DNA of 64,000 bases from Mycolicibacterium mengxianglii (GTDB lineage: Bacteria; Actinomycetota; Actinomycetes; Mycobacteriales; Mycobacteriaceae), in the NCBI RefSeq assembly GCF_015710575.1, contig NZ_CP065373.1, forward strand, positions 4,650,001-4,714,000. The letters are read 5' to 3'. Numbering within the stretch: position 1 is the stretch's first letter; each line of letters opens with the position of its first letter. Below are positions 43,604 to 52,376 of this stretch, one piece after another. Under the pieces are notes generated by a model. That model did not search any database. It was not told the origin of the DNA and worked only from the letters and a program-made list of their open reading frames with translations. Position numbers and translations under genes: made by a program.

Positions 43604-44379
43604 CGTTTCTCCCGCAGGGCCATGGCCGCCTCCATCGGGTTGTTGGTGAACCCCGTCAGGATCTGCGTGCGGTTCTCCAGCTCCTTGGCGTGCCGCAGGC
43701 TGGCCGCATCCAGAGCGACATTGAGCCCGGTCTTGGTCTGCCACACCCCGAAGGCGTTGTTGGCGCCGATCTCGCGGGCCTTGCGCAGTGCGGCCGCCAT
43801 CAGATCCTGGGGTGCCACCACCTCGTAGACCAGGTGGACGCGGTGCGCTTCGGCGGCGTCGATGATGCGTCCGGTCAGCATCAGTTCGCGGGCCACCCCG
43901 GCGCCGACGATCTTGGGCAGCAGGTAGCTGGTGCCCATGTCCAGCGACGAGAATCCGGCCTTGATGAACACCGAGCCGAAGCGTGCCTGCTCCGATGCGA
44001 TGCGGATGTCGCAGTGCAGGGCATACGCCAGTCCCCCGCCGACGGCGGCTCCGTTGACGGCGGCGATCACCGGGATGGGCAATTCATAGAGCCGGGTGAG
44101 CTGGTCTGCCAGCCGGACCTGACCGTCGTAGCTGGTTTTGAAGGGCGCTTTCGCCGGGTGCACCCAGGGCTGGCCGGTGCCGGAGAGGTCTGCGCCGGCG
44201 CAGAATCCGCGGCCGGCGCCGGTGAGGATGGCCACCCGGTAGGCGCCGGTTTCCAGCTCGTCCATCGCGGCGTCGAGCCCATCCAGCAGCGCGCCGTCGA
44301 TGGCGTTCAGCTTGTCTGGTCGATTGAGCGTGACACACGCGATACCTGATTCAACGGTGTGCAATTCGACGGCGGTCAT
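43579..44379 (-). CDS. Enoyl-CoA hydratase/isomerase family protein
   Basis: The 266-residue crotonase-fold protein has the oxyanion-hole segments GRGFCAGADLSG and AAVNGAAVGGGLAYALHCDI, and SVFIKAGFSSLDMGTSYLLP around the second catalytic position. The usual Glu pair is not both present (GFSSLDMG in place of GLxPExG), so a true hydratase activity is uncertain. It may be an isomerase or other crotonase. It is next to prpE on the opposite strand, in a stretch of acyl-CoA metabolism genes. Confidence 0.8.
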   Translation of the reverse strand: MTAVELHTVESGIACVTLNRPDKLNAIDGALLDGLDAAMDELETGAYRVAILTGAGRGFCAGADLSGTGQPWVHPAKAPFKTSYDGQVRLADQLTRLYELPIPVIAAVNGAAVGGGLAYALHCDIRIASEQARFGSVFIKAGFSSLDMGTSYLLPKIVGAGVARELMLTGRIIDAAEAHRVHLVYEVVAPQDLMAAALRKAREIGANNAFGVWQTKTGLNVALDAASLRHAKELENRTQILTGFTNNPMEAAMALREKRQPVWDEL

Positions 44380-44491
44380 GGCCTGAGGTTAGGCGGCGCA
44401 TGACCGGAATGTGGGCGCAAGCCGCTCAACACCCGGCAGCGGTCTGTCATATCTCCGACACGGGTTGATCTCCGCGCGTTACGGTGCCCGA

Positions 44492-46369
44492 ATGGCTGAC
44501 TATCGGGAACTGTTCGACGCCAGCATGGCCGACCCCGCAGCGTTCTGGGGCCGGGCCGCTGAGGCTGTCACCTGGACCCGCCCGCCGCAGCGCATTCTCG
44601 ACGACACCGACCCGCCGCAGTACCGTTGGTTTCCCGACGGCGAGCTCAACACCTGTGCGAACGCCTTGGACCGCCATGTCGCCGACGGCCGCGGTGCGCA
44701 GCCGGCGCTGATCTACGACTCGCCGGTGACGGGCAACAAACGCACCTATACCTACGCTGAATTGCTCGACGAGACAGCACGTTTCGCTGGGGTGCTGCGC
44801 GGCCTCGGGGTCGGCGTGGGTGACCGGGTGGTGGTCTACCTGCCGATGATCCCGGAGGCGGTCATCACGATGCTGGCGTGCGCGCGACTGGGGGCGGTGC
44901 ACTCCGTGGTGTTCGGCGGCTTCGCCCCGCACGAGTTGGCGGTGCGGATCGACGACGCGCGCCCCGATGTGGTGGTGACGGCATCGTGTGGTGTCGAGCC
45001 GTCCCGCATCGTGCAGTACAAGCCGATGCTCGACGCGGCGATCGAGCGGGCGCAGTTTCCGCCGCGGCACTGCGTCGTGGTGCAGCGCGACCATCACCGC
45101 TGCGACCTGATCGAAGGCCGCGATCTGGATTTCGCGGTATTGATGGCGTCCGCGACCCCGGTTGATCCCGTTCCGGTGGCCGCGACGGCACCGCTGTACG
45201 TTCTCTACACCTCGGGCACCACCGGCAAGCCGAAGGGCATCGTGCGCGACAACGGTGGTCACGCGGTGGCGCTGCTGTGGACCATGCGCCATGTCTACGA
45301 CCTGGCCCCGGGCGAGGTGTTCTGGGCGGCCTCGGACGTGGGTTGGGTGGTCGGGCACTCCTACATCGTTTATGCGCCACTGCTTCTGGGGGCCACCACC
45401 GTGCTGTACGAGGGCAAGCCGGTGGGTACCCCCGATCCGGGCGCCTTCTGGCGGGTGATCAGCGAGCACGGAGTCAAGGTGCTTTTCACCGCCCCTACCG
45501 CGATCCGGGCCATCCGAAAGGAGGACCCGCAAGGCGAATACGTCGACCGCTACGACAGGTCGGCGCTGCAGTATCTGTTCGTGGCAGGGGAGCGCCTGGA
45601 TCCCGACACCTACCACTGGGCCGTCGAAAAACTGGGCATCCCGGTGATCGACCACTGGTGGCAGACCGAGACCGGTTGGGCGATTGCCGCCAATCCGCTG
45701 GGCGTGCAACACTTCCCGGTGAAGGCCGGCTCACCGACCCTGCCGATGCCCGGATACGACGTGCGGGTGTTCGGGCCCAACGGCCAGGAGTGCGCACCTG
45801 GTGAGGAAGGTGCGATCTGCATTCGGCTGCCACTGCCGCCGGGCACTCTGCAGGGTGTCTGGGGGGATGACGCCCGGTACCAGAAGTCTTACCTGGCCGA
45901 GTATCCCGGCTTTTACCTGACCGGTGACGGCGGCTTTCTCGACGAGGACGGCTACCTGTTCGTGATGGGTCGCATCGACGACGTGATCAACGTGGCGGGG
46001 CACCGACTGTCGACCGGTTCGATCGAGGAGGTGCTGGCCACGCACCCGGCGGTCGCCGAATGCGCGGTGATCGGGGTGCCCGACGAGATCAAAGGCCAGG
46101 TTCCGCGCGGACTGGTGGTGCTCAAGGCCGGCGCCTCCGCCGAGGGGCTGCCCGAAGCGCTGGTGAAGTCGGTGCGCGACGAGATCGGGGCCGTCGCGGC
46201 GTTCAAGACCGTCGATGTCGTGCCCGCGCTGCCCAAGACCCGGTCCGGCAAGATCCTGCGAAAGACATTGCGCGGCATAGCTTGCGGGCGTGACGAGCCG
46301 GTGCCGTCCACCATCGAGGATCCCGCGGTGCTCGAGGTGCTGGCGCCGATCCTGCGCGGCGAGGCCTAG
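44492..46369 (+). CDS. prpE: Propionyl-CoA synthetase-like acyl-CoA ligase
   Basis: The 625-residue adenylate-forming enzyme activates propionate (or acetate) with ATP and CoA. It has the family start MADYRELFDASMADPAAFW, the AMP-binding loop YTSGTTGKPKGIVR, DHWWQTETGWAI, TGDGGFLDEDGYLFVMGRID and the catalytic lysine region KTRSGKILRKTLR. The domain order matches PrpE rather than Acs. The ATG at 44492 is used, with longer frames lacking family sequence. No methylcitrate genes are in the window. Confidence 0.85.
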   Translation: MADYRELFDASMADPAAFWGRAAEAVTWTRPPQRILDDTDPPQYRWFPDGELNTCANALDRHVADGRGAQPALIYDSPVTGNKRTYTYAELLDETARFAGVLRGLGVGVGDRVVVYLPMIPEAVITMLACARLGAVHSVVFGGFAPHELAVRIDDARPDVVVTASCGVEPSRIVQYKPMLDAAIERAQFPPRHCVVVQRDHHRCDLIEGRDLDFAVLMASATPVDPVPVAATAPLYVLYTSGTTGKPKGIVRDNGGHAVALLWTMRHVYDLAPGEVFWAASDVGWVVGHSYIVYAPLLLGATTVLYEGKPVGTPDPGAFWRVISEHGVKVLFTAPTAIRAIRKEDPQGEYVDRYDRSALQYLFVAGERLDPDTYHWAVEKLGIPVIDHWWQTETGWAIAANPLGVQHFPVKAGSPTLPMPGYDVRVFGPNGQECAPGEEGAICIRLPLPPGTLQGVWGDDARYQKSYLAEYPGFYLTGDGGFLDEDGYLFVMGRIDDVINVAGHRLSTGSIEEVLATHPAVAECAVIGVPDEIKGQVPRGLVVLKAGASAEGLPEALVKSVRDEIGAVAAFKTVDVVPALPKTRSGKILRKTLRGIACGRDEPVPSTIEDPAVLEVLAPILRGEA

Positions 46370-46392
46370 GACTGCCGTTTCGCCATTAGTTT

Positions 46393-46409
46393 CGATGCCA
46401 TTGGCATCG
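46393..46409. promoter_or_regulatory. 17-bp operator palindrome upstream of the epimerase
   Basis: CGATGCCA-T-TGGCATCG is a perfect 8-bp inverted repeat around one base, 54-70 bp upstream of the epimerase start. A TetR-family gene lies just downstream of the epimerase, so it is the natural candidate to bind here. Confidence 0.55.
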
Positions 46410-46462
46410 TATGGTGATTTGTGCGATGGTCTCACGACAGGTAGTCGGGCGAAGGAGGATTC

Positions 46463-47449
46463 ATGCTGATCGGGGTCACCGGTGGAACCGGATACCTGGG
46501 CGCCCACACCGTGCGGGCCCTGCTCGCAGACGGTCACCAGGTCCGGCTGCTCGTCGGCCCCGACGCCGAGGGCGCCCCCGTACTGGACCGGCTCGGTGAG
46601 GCGGGTGAGGTCGACGTCCTCTCCGGCGATATCCGACACCCCGCAACCATCGAGGCCCTTCTCGACGGCTGCGATGCGGTGTTGCACGCCGCGGGTGTGG
46701 TGGGCACCGACAGTCGGCGCACCGAGCTGATGTGGCAGGTCAACGCGTTTGCCACCGAGGCACTGCTGACCCAGGCGGTGGACCGGGGTCTCGACCCGGT
46801 GGTGTCGGTGAGCAGCTACAGCGCGCTGTTCCCACCAGCGAACGGCATCATCGGCCCGGAGACCCCCACCGCGCCGGGACGCAGTGACTACGCCAAGACC
46901 AAGGGCTACGCCGACCGCGTGGCCCGCCGACTGCAAGCCGACGGCGCGCCGGTGGTCGTGACGTATCCGTCGAGCGTTGTCGGCCCGGCCTTCCACACCG
47001 CACCGGGTGTCACCGAGCGCGGCTGGGCACCGTTGGTGCGGTTCGCCGTTGCCCCGCGACTGCGCGGTGGGATGCAGATGATCGACGTCCGCGATGTTGC
47101 CGACGTCCACACCGCGATCATGACGCCGGGGCGGGGGCCACGACGCTATCTGTGCGGCGGGGAGTTGGTGCCCTTTGATGGCATGATCGACGCTCTTGAA
47201 CGTGGGACGGGCCGGCGGTTCAGGCGAATACCGTTGCATCCAGGGGTCTTTCGTGGCGTGAGCCGCATCGGCGACATCCTCGGCGGCATCGTGCCGATGG
47301 GTGACGGCCTGACCTATGAGGCGGCGCTGCTACTCACCGCGGCCACTCCGACCGACGACACCGCCACTCTCGCCGACTTCGACATGACGTGGCGCTGCCC
47401 CACCGACGCCATCATCGCGTCGTTCAGCGTGCCGTCACCGCGGCCGTGA
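46463..47449 (+). CDS. NAD(P)-dependent epimerase/dehydratase family protein
   Basis: The 328-residue extended short-chain dehydrogenase has the N-terminal nucleotide motif GVTGGTGYLG (residues 4-13), the SSY active-site strand and YAKTKGYAD with the catalytic Tyr and Lys. VDVLSGDIRHP is the Asp64-like motif. The substrate is unknown; related mycobacterial proteins act on sugars, flavonoid-like ketones or sterols. A strong AAGGAGG precedes the ATG. Its 3' end overlaps the convergent tetR gene by 26 bp. Confidence 0.82.
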   Translation: MLIGVTGGTGYLGAHTVRALLADGHQVRLLVGPDAEGAPVLDRLGEAGEVDVLSGDIRHPATIEALLDGCDAVLHAAGVVGTDSRRTELMWQVNAFATEALLTQAVDRGLDPVVSVSSYSALFPPANGIIGPETPTAPGRSDYAKTKGYADRVARRLQADGAPVVVTYPSSVVGPAFHTAPGVTERGWAPLVRFAVAPRLRGGMQMIDVRDVADVHTAIMTPGRGPRRYLCGGELVPFDGMIDALERGTGRRFRRIPLHPGVFRGVSRIGDILGGIVPMGDGLTYEAALLLTAATPTDDTATLADFDMTWRCPTDAIIASFSVPSPRP

Positions 47450-48005
47450 GGATGTCGACGATCCGGGCGTGCAACATGTCGGTGTCGTCGTCCACGGCGA
47501 CGGTGGTCAGGAACAACGCCGCACCGGAGGCCATCGCCAGCACCGCCCGGGCATCGAGTGCGGCCTCGGCGGCCCCTTCGGGATCCGAGCCTGCGAACAG
47601 GGCCACCGCCGGGCCGCTGAACTGCGCCCACAGCTGAGCGCGCAGCTCCGGGTTCTCGGCCATCGCCAGCAGCAGTCCGGGCACGGCTGCTTTGACCTCG
47701 GGGCGGCCGAACAGCTGGCGGCTGCCGCGGCCCACCCACTCCACCCAGCCGGCGCGGTCGGTGTCGGCGAAGGGGCCGAGATCCGGGGTGGTACCGAGGA
47801 TCGCATGCAACACCAGTGCGGCCTTCGACGACCAGCGCCGGTCCAGACTGGAGCGGCCGACCCCGGAGCGGGCGGCGATCAGCCGCATGCTCAGCTCGTC
47901 CCAGCCCTTCTCGACCAGGAGTTCCCGGGTGGTGGCGAAGACCCGCTCGTCGATCGAGGTGTCCCGCGGACGTCCGGCCGTTTTGTCGCCCTCCATAACA
48001 GCCAT
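47424..48005 (-). CDS. TetR-family transcriptional regulator
   Basis: The 193-residue protein has an N-terminal helix-turn-helix (RVFATTRELLVEKGWDELSM, RLIAARSGVGRSSLDRRW) and a C-terminal ligand domain (GLLLAMAENPELRAQLWAQF). ATG 48005, ATG 47996 and GTG 48017 are all possible starts, and none has a clear ribosome binding site. It probably represses the convergent epimerase gene through the palindrome at 46393. Confidence 0.85.
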   Translation of the reverse strand: MAVMEGDKTAGRPRDTSIDERVFATTRELLVEKGWDELSMRLIAARSGVGRSSLDRRWSSKAALVLHAILGTTPDLGPFADTDRAGWVEWVGRGSRQLFGRPEVKAAVPGLLLAMAENPELRAQLWAQFSGPAVALFAGSDPEGAAEAALDARAVLAMASGAALFLTTVAVDDDTDMLHARIVDILTAAVTAR

Positions 48006-48124
48006 TGAAACACCCACGTCGACGGCGAACCCACGCCTTGGAGTCGCGGGCAGTCAGCCACTACCCCAAACCTCTTGCGACACAACAGACTCGACCGTCA
48101 CACCACAGCGTTTCTGTCAGTGGT

Positions 48125-48140
48125 TCGAACAAGTGTTCGA
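48125..48140. promoter_or_regulatory. LexA/SOS box, perfect
   Basis: TCGAACAAGTGTTCGA matches the mycobacterial LexA consensus TCGAAC-N4-GTTCGA at every conserved base. No intact DNA-repair gene follows; a decayed frame starts four bases later. Confidence 0.8.
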
Positions 48141-48143
48141 TGT

Positions 48144-48302
48144 ATGAGTTCTTCGGCGGTCGCGGATCAGCGAGACCGAAGCCCCGCGCCTCGAATTCCT
48201 GTCCCACCAATGGTTTCGGCGCGGCCGGCGCGAGAAACGCAGAATCGTCCTGGAATCGCTCACCGACTCCTGGTGTTACCTGCTCACCGACCGCTGACCT
48301 GA
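48144..48302 (+). pseudogene. Likely decayed 13E12/DUF222-HNH gene start behind an SOS box
   Basis: The ATG at 48144 begins MSSSAVADQRDRSPAPRIPV and stops at 48302 inside the opposing MFS gene. Many mycobacterial 13E12-type DUF222-HNH genes begin with a similar short Met-Ser-Ser-rich segment behind a LexA box, as I recall. Here the frame then dissolves into Pro/Arg-rich sequence. Another frame holds LEFLSHQWFRRGRREKRRIV, which looks more protein-like. The simplest view is a remnant of an SOS-controlled gene. The evidence is the box plus position, not clear homology. Confidence 0.35.
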
Positions 48303-49591
48303 TCGGCCAGAGCGGTGTGTTCGCCGACGGGTGCGGGCTCCACAGCGTCGTCGTCAACAGCGTCGTCGTCAACAGCGTCGTCGTCCATGGCCGGCACGTG
48401 CCCACGGGTGAGCCCGAACAGCGACAGCGCCGCCAGGGCAGCCGCGGTGAACATCACCACACCCATCGGCACGGCAGTGGCCTCACCGAGCAGGCCCACC
48501 AGAGGTGGGGTGATCGCACCCATGCCGTACTGCAGGAAGCCCAGCACCGCAGAGCCGGTACCCGCGGCGTGCGCCACCTCGGTGGTGGCCAGCGCGGTGG
48601 CATTGGCGTAGACGAAGCCGATGCTGGCCATGAAGCAGGCCATCAGCGCAATGGTGACCCACGGGATGACCCCGCCGATGGTGACGTTGAGCAGCATCAG
48701 TGCGGTGACCACCACGACGGCTGCGACGCCGCCCATCAACACCTTGCGCGGCGAGAAGGTGCGCACCAGTCGCGCCGAGACCAGGCTGCCCACACCCACC
48801 CCGAAGGCACACGAACCGAAGGTCAGCGAGTAGCCGGCGGGTGAGAAGCCCAGGATGTTCTGCAGGACGAACGGGGACGCCGAGATGTAACCGAACATCG
48901 CCCCCGCCGTGAACGCCATGCACAACGTGTAACCGAGGTAGTAGCGATTGCCCAGCACGCTGATCGCGCTGGTTCCGAGCGCCTTGAGGCCGCCCGGACG
49001 GCGACGGTCGGCCGGCAGAGATTCCTTCACGCCGAACACCACGCCAAGCAGCGTCAGCACATTCAGCATCGCCAGTGCCGCGAACACGGCCCGCCAGCCC
49101 AGGCCGGTGACCAGGGCGCCGCCGATTATCGGGGCGGTGATCGGGGCCAGGACGCTGATCAGCATCATCACCGCGAACAGCCGCGCCGCCCTCGCGCCGC
49201 GGGAATGGTCGGCGATCACGGCGCGGGCGATCACCACGCCCGCTGCGCCGCAGTATCCCTGCGCGAACCGCAGGACGGTGAGCAGCTCGATGGACGGCGC
49301 CAGCGCACAGGCCACGCTGACCGCCACACAGGCGATCGTGCCGATGATCAGCGGACGGCGTCTGCCGTAGCGGTCGGACAGCGTGCCGATGACGAGCTGC
49401 CCCACTGCCAGTCCGATCAGGAACGTCGTCAACGTCAGCTGGATGTTCGACGCCGAGGTGCCGAATTCCTCGGCCATCTCCGGAAATGCCGACAGGTACA
49501 TGTCGATGCTGAACGGGGTCACGGCGTTGAGCAGGGCCAACACCATGATGACCCACCCCGACAGCGGGTTGGCTGCAGTGCCACGTCTCAT
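48284..49591 (-). CDS. Bcr/CflA-type MFS drug exporter
   Basis: The 435-residue protein has twelve hydrophobic spans and the DHA1 motifs LSDRYGRRRPLI (motif A) and RFAQGYCGAAGVVIARAVIAD (motif B/C region), as in Bcr/CflA efflux pumps. Expected role is proton-driven export of drugs or metabolites. The C-terminal tail carries three tandem DDDAV units of unknown purpose. The ATG at 49591 has AAGGA about ten bases upstream. It is divergent from a MarR regulator that probably controls it. Confidence 0.88.
   Translation of the reverse strand: MRRGTAANPLSGWVIMVLALLNAVTPFSIDMYLSAFPEMAEEFGTSASNIQLTLTTFLIGLAVGQLVIGTLSDRYGRRRPLIIGTIACVAVSVACALAPSIELLTVLRFAQGYCGAAGVVIARAVIADHSRGARAARLFAVMMLISVLAPITAPIIGGALVTGLGWRAVFAALAMLNVLTLLGVVFGVKESLPADRRRPGGLKALGTSAISVLGNRYYLGYTLCMAFTAGAMFGYISASPFVLQNILGFSPAGYSLTFGSCAFGVGVGSLVSARLVRTFSPRKVLMGGVAAVVVVTALMLLNVTIGGVIPWVTIALMACFMASIGFVYANATALATTEVAHAAGTGSAVLGFLQYGMGAITPPLVGLLGEATAVPMGVVMFTAAALAALSLFGLTRGHVPAMDDDAVDDDAVDDDAVEPAPVGEHTALADQVSGR
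48342..48386. repeat. 15-bp triplicate repeat coding DDDAV units
   Basis: ACAGCGTCGTCGTCA occurs in three consecutive copies (48342, 48357, 48372, the last with a final mismatch). It encodes the acidic DDDAVDDDAVDDDAV stretch of the MFS protein tail. Such repeats can change copy number by slippage without shifting the frame. Confidence 0.8.
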
Positions 49592-49638
49592 GAAATGAAA
49601 ATCCTTCTTTACGGCCAACCTGGCACGGTCCGACCAAG

Positions 49639-49660
49639 ATAGTTATATTGTAATAGCTAT
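49639..49660. promoter_or_regulatory. AT-rich operator overlapping the marR start
   Basis: ATAGTTAT-ATTGTA-ATAGCTAT is an imperfect inverted repeat (one mismatch per arm) that covers the first two bases of the marR start codon. It is strikingly AT-rich for this genome, contains TATATT and lies between divergent marR and MFS genes. It is a likely MarR operator controlling both. Confidence 0.6.
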
Positions 49661-50156
49661 GCCAAAATACGCTCTTGAGACGGTCGTCACTGCGGCACCG
49701 GCCGCCGAGCGCGCGCTCGCACTCGCGCTGCACGACCTGGCCTGGCGGATAGCGCGCCTGGGCCCCGCCGAAGTGGGCGTGACCCCGCTGCCTGCGACCG
49801 AGCTGGCGGTACTGCGGGCGGTGATCGACCAGCCCGACCGCAGCGTCTCCGACGTCGCCTCAGCGATGTCCATGCAGCCGAGCAATGTCAGCGCGGCGGT
49901 CCGCGCCCTGGTGACCCGGGGCCTGGTGCAGAAATGTCCCGACCCACACGACCGTCGGGTCACCCTGCTCCGCCCCACCGCGCAGGCGCTCAAGAACCGC
50001 GAATCCATCGAAACCGCCATCGCCGGTACCATTTTCGCCGCACTGGCGAATATGACCGACGAGCACGTCACCCTGCTGATGAACGCGATACCCGCCATGC
50101 GGACATTGGCAACCGAGGTCACCACCCATGTCGGCGGCCGCATCGACGCCCATTAG
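49659..50156 (+). CDS. MarR-family transcriptional regulator
   Basis: The 165-residue protein has a winged helix: TELAVLRAVIDQPDRSVSDV, ASAMSMQPSNVSAAVRALVT, RGLVQKCPDPHDRRVTLLRP. The DxRxxxL wing (HDRRVTLL) is conserved. It is divergent from the Bcr/CflA exporter with 67 bp between the starts, the usual arrangement for a ligand-relieved repressor of an efflux pump. No ribosome binding site is visible. Confidence 0.9.
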   Translation: MPKYALETVVTAAPAAERALALALHDLAWRIARLGPAEVGVTPLPATELAVLRAVIDQPDRSVSDVASAMSMQPSNVSAAVRALVTRGLVQKCPDPHDRRVTLLRPTAQALKNRESIETAIAGTIFAALANMTDEHVTLLMNAIPAMRTLATEVTTHVGGRIDAH

Positions 50157-50250
50157 TTCGGACGCCACGGCGGGACGCTGCACGTTTGAGCTGCCGCACG
50201 TCGGGTAACACGCAGACGCCCCCCCGACGTCGTCCCAGGAGCACCACCCG

Positions 50251-51675
50251 ATGAGTTCCGTCAACGCTGACGCCAAGCACACAGGTGACGATCGAGCAAA
50301 GACTCCCGGACAACTGACAGGCGCTGTCGTCATCGTCGCCTTGGTGTCCGCGGTCTCCGGCATGCTCTACGGCTACGACACCGGCATCATCTCCGGCGCG
50401 CTGCTGCAGATCACCAAGGACTTCGAGATCGCCGAGGCCTGGAAGCAGGTGATCGCGGCCAGCATCCTGCTCGGCGCCGTCATCGGCGCGCTGGTCTGCA
50501 GTTATCTGTCGGAGAAGCGCGGCCGCAAAGGCACCCTGGTGATGCTCGCCGCCGTCTTCGTCATCGGTGCGCTGTGGTGCGCCTTCTCCCCCAATCCCGT
50601 TGTCCTGTCGCTCGGGCGGTTGGTCCTCGGCTTCGCGGTCGGTGGGGCGACGCAGACCGCGCCCATGTACGTCGCCGAACTGGCACCACCGAAGTACCGG
50701 GGCCGGCTCGTGCTCTGCTTCCAGATCGCGATCGGCGTGGGCATCGTGATCGCAACCATCGTCGGCGCGTCGGAATCGGTGCCGTGGCGCTGGTCGATCG
50801 GCGCGGCCGCCGTCCCGGCCGCGATCATGCTCGGATTACTCCTGCGACTGCCGGAGAGCCCGCGGTGGCTGATCAAGGACGGTGACTCCGACAAGGCCCG
50901 CGATGTGTTGAACAAAGTCCGCCCGCCTGCCTACGACGTGGACGGCGAACTCGACGAGATGACCGAGCTGACACGGAAGGAAGAAGCCGCCAAGACCCGG
51001 GGATGGGCCGGCCTGCGCGCCGCGTGGGTCCGTCCGGCACTGATACTCGGCTGCGGCATCGCGATCTTCACCCAGCTCAGCGGCATCGAGATGATCATCT
51101 ACTACTCGCCGACGATCCTGACCGACAACGGGTTCTCTGAGTCCGTGGCACTACAGGTGTCGGTCGCGCTCGGGGTGAGCTATCTGGTGGCGCAACTCGT
51201 CGGCCTGTCCATCATCGACAAGGTCGGACGACGACGGCTCACGCTGATCATGATTCCTGGTGCGGCGCTGAGCCTGTTCGTGCTCGGGACACTGTTCGCA
51301 ACGGGTCACAGCGGCCGCGATTCGGTGCCGTTCATCATCGCCTGTCTGGTGGTGTTCATGCTGTTCAACGCCGGGGGCCTGCAACTCATGGGATGGCTGA
51401 CCGGTTCAGAGACCTACCCGCTGGCAGTGCGGCCTGCCGGCACGGCCGCGCAGTCCGCGGCATTGTGGGGAACCAACCTGGTCATCACGCTCACCCTGCT
51501 CACCTTGATCAGCGGTATCGGGGTGGGACCGGCGATGTGGCTCTACGGCCTTTTCAACGTGGCTGCGTGGATTTTCGTCTACTTCCGGATGCCTGATCTC
51601 ACCGGCAGGAGCCTGGAGCAGATCGAGCGCAAGCTCAGCGAGGGAAAGTTCCGCCCCGCCGACTTCGCCCGCTGA
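50251..51675 (+). CDS. Sugar porter family MFS transporter
   Basis: The 474-residue protein has twelve spans with sugar-porter motifs: YGYDTGIISGALL in helix 1, SEKRGRKGTLV between helices 2 and 3, and LPESPRWLIKDG after helix 6. QLSGIEMIIYYSPTI in helix 7 replaces the usual QQLSGxNxxxYY. The PETKG motif after helix 12 reads PDLTGRSLEQIE. It probably imports a hexose or polyol with protons. A GGAG ribosome binding site is nine to ten bases upstream. No metabolic enzyme for a sugar is adjacent. Confidence 0.88.
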   Translation: MSSVNADAKHTGDDRAKTPGQLTGAVVIVALVSAVSGMLYGYDTGIISGALLQITKDFEIAEAWKQVIAASILLGAVIGALVCSYLSEKRGRKGTLVMLAAVFVIGALWCAFSPNPVVLSLGRLVLGFAVGGATQTAPMYVAELAPPKYRGRLVLCFQIAIGVGIVIATIVGASESVPWRWSIGAAAVPAAIMLGLLLRLPESPRWLIKDGDSDKARDVLNKVRPPAYDVDGELDEMTELTRKEEAAKTRGWAGLRAAWVRPALILGCGIAIFTQLSGIEMIIYYSPTILTDNGFSESVALQVSVALGVSYLVAQLVGLSIIDKVGRRRLTLIMIPGAALSLFVLGTLFATGHSGRDSVPFIIACLVVFMLFNAGGLQLMGWLTGSETYPLAVRPAGTAAQSAALWGTNLVITLTLLTLISGIGVGPAMWLYGLFNVAAWIFVYFRMPDLTGRSLEQIERKLSEGKFRPADFAR

Positions 51676-51700
51676 ATTACTCCAAGGCGCTGAACTACTC

Positions 51701-52339
51701 ATGGCCGTGACCGTCGACGCCTTCGAGGTCGCCGATCCGCCTGATGCCTGGGCGCGCGCCGGGTTCAGCGTGAACCCCGCCGCCGAGTGCGGGATCGACA
51801 GCGTCGTCATCCGGCTGGTCGGACGTGGCCGCGGGACCGGCCTCGTCGGGTGGTCGTTGCGCGGGCTGCCGTCTGACGGGCCGCACGACGACCTCGACGG
51901 GGTCCCGACCACCAGGTCGCGCGGGGTCACCGCGACGCCGGGCACCCACCCGAATGGCGTCGTTGCCGTCGACCACGTCGTGCTGGCCTCCCCTGATCTG
52001 GGCCGCACTCTCACCTCGTTCGCCGCTGCCGGTGCGGACCCCCGCCGGCAGCGGGACGGCGAAATCAGCGGACGACCGATCCGCCAGATCTTCTTCCGAT
52101 TCGGGGACGTGATCGTCGAGGTCGTCGGTTCACCGGACACCGTTGCCGAAGGCCCGTCCACGCTGTGGGGCATCACCTACGTGGTGGCCGACATCGACGC
52201 CACCGTCTCGTACTTCGGTGACCGCACCGGACCGGTCAAGTCGGCCGTCCAGCCCGGGCGCCGCATCACCACGCTGCGGCATGACGAATTCGGGATGTCG
52301 GTGCGGACTGCGCTGATCTCGGCGCCCGCGCGTCGCTGA
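51701..52339 (+). CDS. Glyoxalase/VOC-superfamily protein
   Basis: The 212-residue protein contains the VOC beta-alpha-beta-beta-beta pattern around [20 protein letters not shown] and [20 protein letters not shown], with a possible metal-binding His (VDHVV) and Glu (VEVVG). A second half-module is weaker. Glyoxalase, bleomycin-resistance or dioxygenase-like activities are all possible and no substrate is implied. It lies 25 bp after the sugar porter and 37 bp before rnhA on the same strand. Confidence 0.7.
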   Translation: MAVTVDAFEVADPPDAWARAGFSVNPAAECGIDSVVIRLVGRGRGTGLVGWSLRGLPSDGPHDDLDGVPTTRSRGVTATPGTHPNGVVAVDHVVLASPDLGRTLTSFAAAGADPRRQRDGEISGRPIRQIFFRFGDVIVEVVGSPDTVAEGPSTLWGITYVVADIDATVSYFGDRTGPVKSAVQPGRRITTLRHDEFGMSVRTALISAPARR

Positions 52340-52376
52340 GCCCGAGTCCCCGTCGCAGTACCTATCCTCAGTCGTC

